Source of the DNA: Jiangella aurantiaca
Lineage (GTDB): Bacteria > Actinomycetota > Actinomycetes > Jiangellales > Jiangellaceae
Length of the DNA stretch: 64,000 nucleotides
NCBI RefSeq assembly: GCF_004349105.1
Contig: NZ_SMLB01000017.1
Location: 54,583-118,582 of the forward strand
Direction: 5' to 3'
In this document: piece by piece, positions 58,761 through 64,000 of the stretch
Layout of the letters: each line of letters opens with the position of its first letter
How positions within the stretch are numbered: the first letter of the stretch is position 1
Translations under genes and position numbers: made by a program
Notes under the pieces: generated by a model
Told to the model about the DNA's origin: nothing
What the model saw: only the letters and a program-made list of their open reading frames with translations
The model's database searches: none

Positions 58761-59509
58761 CCGGCTCGCTCGCGGGCGAGGTGGCGCTGGTGACGGGCGC
58801 GACCGGCGCGCTGGGCGCAGCGATCTGCCGCGACCTCGCCCGGGCCGGCGCCGACGTCGCCGTGCACCACCTGGACGAACCCGACGCGGCGACGGCGCTG
58901 GCCCGGGAGCTGGCGGCGGCCCATGGGGTGCGGACGACGACGGTGGCGGCCGACGTCACGTCGTGGGACCAGGTCGCCGAGGCGGTCGCCGTCGTCGGCC
59001 GGGAGCTGGGCACCATCACGGTGCTGGTGAACAACGCCGGGTTCATGGAGCCGGTGCGCATCGTCGACTCCGAGCTGGCCGACTGGCGGCGCACGCTGAG
59101 CGTCGACCTCGACGGTGTCTTCGTCGTCACCCGGCACGTGCTGCACGGGATGCTGCAGACGCACGGGCGCATCGTCAACGTCTCGTCGCAGCTGGCCGTC
59201 AAGGGCGCCGTCGACTACGTCGCGTACGCCACCGCGAAGGCAGGCGTGCTCGGCTTCACGAAGGCGCTGGCCCGCGAGGTCGGCCCGCGGGTGCGCGTCA
59301 ACGCGATCGCGCCGGGCCCCATCGACACCCCGATGGTGCGGCCGTACGCCACGCCGGAGTGGGTGCACGCCCGCACCCGCGACTCCGTCACCGGCCGGCT
59401 CGGGACGCCCGAGGAGGTCGGGCCGGCCGTCGTGTTCCTGGCCGGGCCGGGCGCGGAGCTGCTGCACGGGCAGACGCTGCACCTCAACGGCGGCGGGGTG
59501 ATGGCGTGA
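58757..59509 (+). CDS. SDR family oxidoreductase (3-hydroxyacyl-CoA dehydrogenase-like)
   Basis: 250 aa from ATG 58757 (ATGA overlap). TGATGALGAAICRDLARAGA, NNAGFMEPVRIVD, catalytic Ser in NVSSQLAVKG and Tyr-x3-Lys in YVAYATAKAGVLG. Probably oxidises the beta-hydroxyacyl-CoA, or a hydroxyl on a ring, formed by one of the hydratases of the operon, using NAD(P). Confidence 0.9.
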   Translation: MTGSLAGEVALVTGATGALGAAICRDLARAGADVAVHHLDEPDAATALARELAAAHGVRTTTVAADVTSWDQVAEAVAVVGRELGTITVLVNNAGFMEPVRIVDSELADWRRTLSVDLDGVFVVTRHVLHGMLQTHGRIVNVSSQLAVKGAVDYVAYATAKAGVLGFTKALAREVGPRVRVNAIAPGPIDTPMVRPYATPEWVHARTRDSVTGRLGTPEEVGPAVVFLAGPGAELLHGQTLHLNGGGVMA

Positions 59510-61038
59510 GCAGACGGGGACGTCCGCGGTTCCTGTCCGCGGCGGCCGCGGCCGACCTCGTCCAGGACGGGCAGACGCTGGCCGTCGGCGGCTCCGGCGG
59601 CGGGCTGCTGGAGCCGGACGCGCTGCTGGCGGCGCTCGGCCGGCGGTTCCGCGAGACGGGATCGCCGCGCGGCCTGGACCTCGTGCACACCACCGGCATC
59701 GGCGACCGCCAGGGCGGCGGCATGGACCACCTCGCCCAGCGCGGGCTGGTGCGCTCCGTCGTCGCCGGCAACTGGGGCATGGCGCCCGCGATGAGCGCGA
59801 TGGCCGTCGCCGGCGAATTCGAGGCGTACAACTTCCCGCAGGGTGTCATGAGCCAGCTGTTCCGCGAGATCGCGGCCGGCCGGCCGGGCGTCGTGACGCA
59901 CGTCGGGCTGGGCACGTTCTGCGACCCACGGGTCGAGGCCGGCCGGCTCAACGACGTCAGCCCGCAGACCCGGGTCGAGGTGGTCGAGCTGGCCGGACGG
60001 GAGTGGCTGTTCTACCCGGCGTTCGGCCTCGACGTGTGCTTCATCCGCGGCACCACCGCCGACGAGCGCGGCAACCTCTCCTTCGAGCAGGAAGGCGCCC
60101 GCCTGGAGATGCTGGCCATCGCCCAGGCCACTCGCAACCGCGGCGGCCTCGTCATCGCGCAGGTGAAGCAGGTCGCGAAGGCCGGGACGCTGGACCCGCG
60201 GCTGGTCGCCGTGCCCGGCATCTGCGTCGACGTCGTCGTGCACCATCCGGGGCAGAAGCAGGTGGTGACGCACGAGTACAACCCGGCCTTCTCCGGCGAG
60301 CTGCGCGCCGCGGTGTCGACGATGCCGCCGTTCCCGCTGGACGCGCGGAAGGTGGTGGCCCGGCGGGCGCTGTCGGAGATCGAGCCGGGCGACGTCGTCA
60401 ACCTCGGCGTCGGGATCGCCGACGGCATCGCCTCCGTGGCCGCCGAGGAGGGCCGGCTGGACGAGTTCACCACGACGATCGAGCAGGGCGCCGTGGGCGG
60501 GATCCCGGCCCGCGGGGTGATCTTCGGCGTCGCGACCAACCCGGAGGCGATCCTCGACCAGCCCGCGCAGTTCGACTTCTACGACGGCGGCGGCCTCGAC
60601 ATCGCGTTCCTCGGGTTCGCCCAGGTGGACGCCGCGGGAAATGTCAACGTGTCGAAGTTCGGCTCGCGCGTGGTCGGGACCGGCGGCTTCGTCGACATCA
60701 GCCAGAACGCCGCCACCGTCGTGTTCTGCGGGACGTTCACCGCGGGCGGCCTCGACGTCCGTGTCGGCGGCGGTGAGCTGCGCGTCGTCACCGAGGGCGA
60801 GCACCCGAAGTTCGTCCCCGCCGTCACCCAGGTGACGTTCAGCGCGCGCGAGTCGGTGGCCCGCGGCCAGCGGGTCCGCTACGTCACCGAGCGGGCGGTG
60901 TTCGACCTCACCGCAAGCGGGCTGCGGCTGCTCGAGGTGGCGCCCGGGGTCGACGTCCGGCGCGACCTCCTCGACCGGATCCCGTTCGACGTGCTCGTCG
61001 AGGACGTCAGGGCGATGGAGCCCGAGTACTTTCAGTAA
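59506..61038 (+). CDS. family I CoA-transferase (acyl-CoA:acetate/3-ketoacid type, fused subunits)
   Basis: 510 aa from the GTG at 59506 overlapping the SDR stop. The N-terminal alpha domain starts RFLSAAAAADLVQDGQTLAV with the glycine-rich GGSGGGLLEPD. The beta domain carries the catalytic Glu in TTIEQGAVGGIPARG. The fused alpha-beta order and length match YdiF/SCOT-like enzymes. It transfers CoA to or from short 3-keto or hydroxy acids. It is the second CoA-transferase in the same operon; no acyl-CoA ligase or thiolase is present. Confidence 0.9.
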   Translation: MSRRGRPRFLSAAAAADLVQDGQTLAVGGSGGGLLEPDALLAALGRRFRETGSPRGLDLVHTTGIGDRQGGGMDHLAQRGLVRSVVAGNWGMAPAMSAMAVAGEFEAYNFPQGVMSQLFREIAAGRPGVVTHVGLGTFCDPRVEAGRLNDVSPQTRVEVVELAGREWLFYPAFGLDVCFIRGTTADERGNLSFEQEGARLEMLAIAQATRNRGGLVIAQVKQVAKAGTLDPRLVAVPGICVDVVVHHPGQKQVVTHEYNPAFSGELRAAVSTMPPFPLDARKVVARRALSEIEPGDVVNLGVGIADGIASVAAEEGRLDEFTTTIEQGAVGGIPARGVIFGVATNPEAILDQPAQFDFYDGGGLDIAFLGFAQVDAAGNVNVSKFGSRVVGTGGFVDISQNAATVVFCGTFTAGGLDVRVGGGELRVVTEGEHPKFVPAVTQVTFSARESVARGQRVRYVTERAVFDLTASGLRLLEVAPGVDVRRDLLDRIPFDVLVEDVRAMEPEYFQ

Positions 61039-61039
61039 C

Positions 61040-62083
61040 GTGCAGAAGACGATGCGAGATGACGCCACGCCGGAGCACACCCGGCGGCCGACCATCAAGG
61101 ACGTCGCCGACCGGGCGGGCGTCACGAAGGCGACCGTCTCCAAGTACCTCAACCGCGCACACGGCTACGCGATGGCGGCATCGACCCGGGAGCGGATCCG
61201 GGCCGCCATCCAGGAGCTGGACTTCCAGCCCAGCCCGCTGGCCCGCGGCCTCTCCCGCAGTGCGACGTCGACCATCGGGCTGGTGGTGGCCGACATCCGC
61301 AGCCAGTTCTACCCCGACCTCGTCGCCAGCATCCAGACCGCGGCCGAGGCGGCCGGCTACACGCTCGTCCTCGGCAGCTCCGGCGACGACCCGGACCGCG
61401 AGCTGGACATCATCCGCTCCATGGCGCACCGCCGCGTCGACGGCGTCGTGCTGGTGGCCGTGCGGTCGGAGAGCGACCACATCGACTACCTGCGCCGGCG
61501 GGGCATCCAGATCGTGCTGGCCAGCCGCGACCTGCCAGAGCTGGTGGCCGACACCGTCGTCGTCGACAGCCTGGCCGGCGCGCGGACGGCCGTCCGGCAC
61601 CTGCGCTCACTCGGCCACCGGCACATCGGCCACGTCGCCGGCGAGCTGTCGGTGAAGCCGTTCGCCGACCGCCGCCGCGGCTTCGAGCTGGAGGCCGGCG
61701 ACGACGCTCCGGTCGCCACCGCCCAGTCCAGCTTCGAGGGCGGCCGGGCCGCCGCCCGCTCCTTGCTGGACGTGGCCGAGCCGCCGACCGGCATCTTCTT
61801 CGCCAGCGACACCATGGCCCTCGGCGGCCTGATGGCCTGCGCCGACCTCGGCCTGCGCGTCCCCGACGACGTGTCCATCGTCGGCTTCGACAACGTCACC
61901 GTCGGCCAGCTGCCGGGCATCGCCCTCACCACGATCGACAGCGACGCCGTCCGGGTCGGCGAACAGGCGACCGAACTGCTGCTCAAGCGCATGCTCAACC
62001 CCGCCGACGCGGGCGCCGACCCCGTCCTCGTCACCCGCCCCGCCGAGCTGGTCGTCCGCACCTCCGCCGCCCCGCCGCGCTGA
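61040..62083 (+). CDS. LacI family transcriptional regulator
   Basis: 347 aa from the GTG at 61040 (ATG 61052 possible). Helix-turn-helix TIKDVADRAGVTKATVSKYL, hinge FQPSPLARGLSRSATSTI, periplasmic-binding-like effector domain with GLVVADIRSQFYPDLV, RRVDGVVLVAVRSE and IFFASDTMALGGL. The effector is likely the imported sugar-like compound. It starts one base after the CoA-transferase and is the last gene of the operon whose promoter carries two LacI-type operators. Confidence 0.92.
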   Translation: MQKTMRDDATPEHTRRPTIKDVADRAGVTKATVSKYLNRAHGYAMAASTRERIRAAIQELDFQPSPLARGLSRSATSTIGLVVADIRSQFYPDLVASIQTAAEAAGYTLVLGSSGDDPDRELDIIRSMAHRRVDGVVLVAVRSESDHIDYLRRRGIQIVLASRDLPELVADTVVVDSLAGARTAVRHLRSLGHRHIGHVAGELSVKPFADRRRGFELEAGDDAPVATAQSSFEGGRAAARSLLDVAEPPTGIFFASDTMALGGLMACADLGLRVPDDVSIVGFDNVTVGQLPGIALTTIDSDAVRVGEQATELLLKRMLNPADAGADPVLVTRPAELVVRTSAAPPR

Positions 62084-62117
62084 CCACTGTTCCGGCGGTC
62101 ACACCGCCGCCGGAAAC

Positions 62118-62146
62118 TGTCACGAAACCGACCCCTGCGCCGTCGT
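62118..62146 (+). promoter_or_regulatory. ECF41-type promoter, site E
   Basis: TGTCACG at 62118-62124, 16 bases, then CGTC (62141-62144), matching the published ECF41 consensus TGTCACA-N16-CGTC at ten of eleven defined bases. It lies 28 bp before the ATG at 62175, the same geometry as site A near the sigma gene 39 kb away. Confidence 0.55.
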
Positions 62147-62174
62147 CAGGGTGAGAGCACGAGGAGGCAGCGAA

Positions 62175-63515
62175 ATGCGCAGGATCCTGATCGTGGGCGG
62201 CGGGTACGCCGGGTTCTACACCGCGTGGCGGCTGGAGAAGAAGCTCCGCCGGGACGAGGCGGAGGTGACGCTCGTCGACCCGCGGCCGTACATGACGTAC
62301 CAGCCGTTCCTGCCCGAGGTCACAGCCGGCTCGGTCGAGGCCCGGCACGTCGCGGTGTCGCTGCGCCGGCACCTGCGCCGCACGCACCTCATCGCCGGCC
62401 GCGTCGTGAACATCGACCACACGAACCGCACGGCGACCGTCAGCACCGCCGACGCTCCGGACCGCGAGCTGCACTACGACGTCATCGTCGTGACGGCGGG
62501 CGCCGTGACGCGGACGTTCCCGATCCCCGGGGTCGCCGACGAGGCGATCGGCCTCAAGCACGTCGAGGAGGCGGTGGCGATCCGCGACCGGCTGCTGACG
62601 GCGTTCGAGCGGGCCGCCGCGCTGCCGCCGGGGCCGGAGCGGAGGAAGCTGCTGACGGCGACCGTGGTCGGCGGCGGCTTCACCGGCGTCGAGGGCTTCG
62701 GCGAGCTGCTGTCGCTGGCCACCGCGCTGCTGAAGCACTACCCGGAGCTCAGCGTCGACGACCTCGCGTTCCACCTGGTCGAGGTGCGCGACCGGATCCT
62801 GCCGGAGGTGACCGACGAGCCGGGCCACTGGGTCGTGCGGCACCTGGAGAAGCGCGGCGGGCACGTGCACCTGGAGACCAAGCTGGTGTCGGCCGAGGGC
62901 GGGCATGTGGTGCTGTCCGACGGCACGGAGTACGACAACCACCTGCTGATCTGGGCCGCCGGCAACCAGAGCAACCCGGTCGTCGCGAACCACACCGACC
63001 TGCCGGTGGACGAGCAGGGCCTGTTCAAGGTCCGCGCCGACCTGCGGGTCGGCACCGACGACGCGCCGGTGCCGGACGCGTGGGCGGCCGGCGACAACGC
63101 CGCCGTCCCGGATCTCGCGTCGGACCTGCCCGGCGCGTACGTCGTCCCGAACGCGCAGAACGCCGTCCGGCAGGGCAAGCGGCTGGCCAAGAACATCGTC
63201 GCCGACCTGCGCGGCCGCAAGACCAAGCCGTACGTGCACCACAGCCTCGGGACGGTCGCCACGCTCGGCCTGGGCAAGGGCATCTTCCAGTACCGCCGCA
63301 TCGTCATCACCGGGCTGCTCGCCTGGCTCATGCACCGCGGCTACCACGTGCTGGCGGTCCCGACGTGGGAGCGCAAGGTCCGCGTGGCCCTCGTCTGGGC
63401 GGCGGCACTGTTCTACGGACGCGACATCGTGTCGCTGCTGTCGGTCCAGCATCCGCGGGAGGCCTTCGTCGCGGCCACGCTCGGCGACCGCGACCGGCAG
63501 GTCCCCCGCCGCTAG
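62175..63515 (+). CDS. NAD(P)/FAD-dependent oxidoreductase (type II NADH dehydrogenase-like)
   Basis: 446 aa from ATG 62175 (GAGGAGGCAG upstream). FAD site ILIVGGGYAGFYTAWRLE; second dinucleotide fold VVGGGFTGVEGFGELLSLAT; WAAGDNAAVPD near the C-terminus completes FAD binding. Hydrophobic, basic C-terminal segments (RIVITGLLAWLMHRGYHVLA, VALVWAAALFYGRDIV) fit the amphipathic membrane anchor of NDH-2. It would pass electrons from NADH to quinone. The ECF41-type promoter suggests stress control. Confidence 0.88.
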   Translation: MRRILIVGGGYAGFYTAWRLEKKLRRDEAEVTLVDPRPYMTYQPFLPEVTAGSVEARHVAVSLRRHLRRTHLIAGRVVNIDHTNRTATVSTADAPDRELHYDVIVVTAGAVTRTFPIPGVADEAIGLKHVEEAVAIRDRLLTAFERAAALPPGPERRKLLTATVVGGGFTGVEGFGELLSLATALLKHYPELSVDDLAFHLVEVRDRILPEVTDEPGHWVVRHLEKRGGHVHLETKLVSAEGGHVVLSDGTEYDNHLLIWAAGNQSNPVVANHTDLPVDEQGLFKVRADLRVGTDDAPVPDAWAAGDNAAVPDLASDLPGAYVVPNAQNAVRQGKRLAKNIVADLRGRKTKPYVHHSLGTVATLGLGKGIFQYRRIVITGLLAWLMHRGYHVLAVPTWERKVRVALVWAAALFYGRDIVSLLSVQHPREAFVAATLGDRDRQVPRR

Positions 63516-64000
63516 AGCGCCGAGCGGTCGGCGAGCAGCCCGGCGTCGGGGACGGGCAGGCCGTCGGTGGCGGGCCGTTCTGGGGTCTCCGGGAGCGGTT
63601 CGGGGACGGCGGTCAGGTCGCCCTCCAGGCCGGGCTGCGCTTCGGGCAAAGTCACGTCCAGGAACGGCACCCCCGGCGGCGCCGGCGGCACGTCCGTCAA
63701 CGTCACCCCCGAGATCGCCGGTGTTCCGGCCGGGCAGACCGCGGTCGCGATCGCGTCCGGCAGCACCGAGGCGAACCCGTTGCCGTCCAGGCAGGTCCCC
63801 GTCGACGGCGCCCGCTCGGTCGAGATGTCGGCGATGTCGATCCGGTTCTCGGTGAACGTGTTGCCGACGAACCGGTTGTCCAGCGACGGCACGTCTTCCG
63901 CGCTGCCGATCAGCGTCCCGGCGGTGGTGTTCCCGCCGATCAGGTTCCGCTCGATCACGTTCTGCTGACCGCCGGAGATCCCGATCCCCACCCCGAACCC
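63512..64000 (-). CDS. right-handed parallel beta-helix repeat protein, C-terminal part (partial)
   Basis: The frame is open to the window edge and ends at 63512, overlapping the convergent flavoprotein stop. The beta-helix turns read IGISGGQQNVIERNLIGGN, TLIGSAEDVPSLDNRFVGN and TFTENRIDIADIS. A Pro-rich, acidic C-terminal tail (PLPETPERPATDGLPVPDAG) follows a region with two Cys that may pair (GTCLDGNG, AVCPAGTP). NosD/pectate-lyase-like helices of this kind are usually secreted. The N-terminus lies outside. Confidence 0.75.
   Translation of the reverse strand, partial: GFGVGIGISGGQQNVIERNLIGGNTTAGTLIGSAEDVPSLDNRFVGNTFTENRIDIADISTERAPSTGTCLDGNGFASVLPDAIATAVCPAGTPAISGVTLTDVPPAPPGVPFLDVTLPEAQPGLEGDLTAVPEPLPETPERPATDGLPVPDAGLLADRSAL

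Overview
The window is very GC-rich, with GTG and TTG starts, tight ATGA/GTGA gene overlaps, ECF sigma factors, TAT and lipoprotein solute-binding proteins, an encapsulin and a DUF222/HNH protein. This points to a soil-type, probably filamentous actinobacterium. The content (many sulfatases, glycoside catabolism, repeated regulator/ABC blocks) would fit a Jiangella- or Nocardioides-like organism, but the family cannot be fixed from the sequence alone. No rRNA, tRNA, CRISPR array or complete insertion sequence was found.

1-14.1 kb is a mosaic of intact and decaying genes. It holds a secreted sugar isomerase-like protein, a DUF1345 membrane protein, a CehA/McbA metallohydrolase, a GNAT acetyltransferase, a mannitol dehydrogenase family enzyme, a frameshifted sulfatase, a FadR-type regulator with a 2-hydroxyacid dehydrogenase, and an SPFH/NfeD pair. 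Between them lie fragments of an SDR, a gluconokinase, a TctA permease, a LuxR/LAL regulator, a PEP mutase-like protein and perhaps a Nif3-like protein. A 112-bp leader is duplicated at 5760 and 11329, and a 26-bp perfect hairpin lies at 14019-14090.

14.1-22.1 kb is a GntR-controlled operon: an SsuABC/TauABC-like importer, a beta-hydroxyacid dehydrogenase, an enolase-superfamily enzyme and an aldehyde dehydrogenase. A formylglycine-generating enzyme (sulfatase maturase) converges on it. 22.2-26.3 kb is a small ECF41-like sigma region. The sigma factor frame runs without a stop into an esterase, and three promoters of one bipartite type (TGTCAC, 14 bases, then YCCGGTCKTAC) precede a small ORF, a VOC protein and the esterase. 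A fourth, closer to the published ECF41 consensus, precedes the flavoprotein gene at 62175.

26.4-43.9 kb looks like a locus for a sulfated, rhamnose-containing saccharide. A ROK repressor lies between two divergent arms. One arm is a CUT1 importer, DUF624 protein, sulfatase and alpha-L-rhamnosidase. The other is a sulfatase, enolase-type sugar-acid dehydratase and hydroxyacid dehydrogenase, followed by a Zn-alcohol dehydrogenase with IclR regulator and by an IlvD/EDD dehydratase with SDR. None of the hydrolases has a signal peptide, so desulfation and deglycosylation appear to be intracellular after import.

43.9-51.9 kb holds a DUF3817 protein, a PQQ-type sugar dehydrogenase, a SigE-family sigma factor with a membrane partner, an encapsulin with DyP peroxidase cargo, a DUF222/HNH protein and a broken metallophosphoesterase. 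51.9-62.1 kb is one LacI-controlled operon that joins a sugar-type ABC importer to two CoA-transferases, two hydratases, an acyl-CoA dehydrogenase and an SDR. This unusual combination is the best candidate here for an undescribed catabolic pathway. The window ends with an NDH-2-like flavoprotein and the 3' part of a parallel beta-helix protein.
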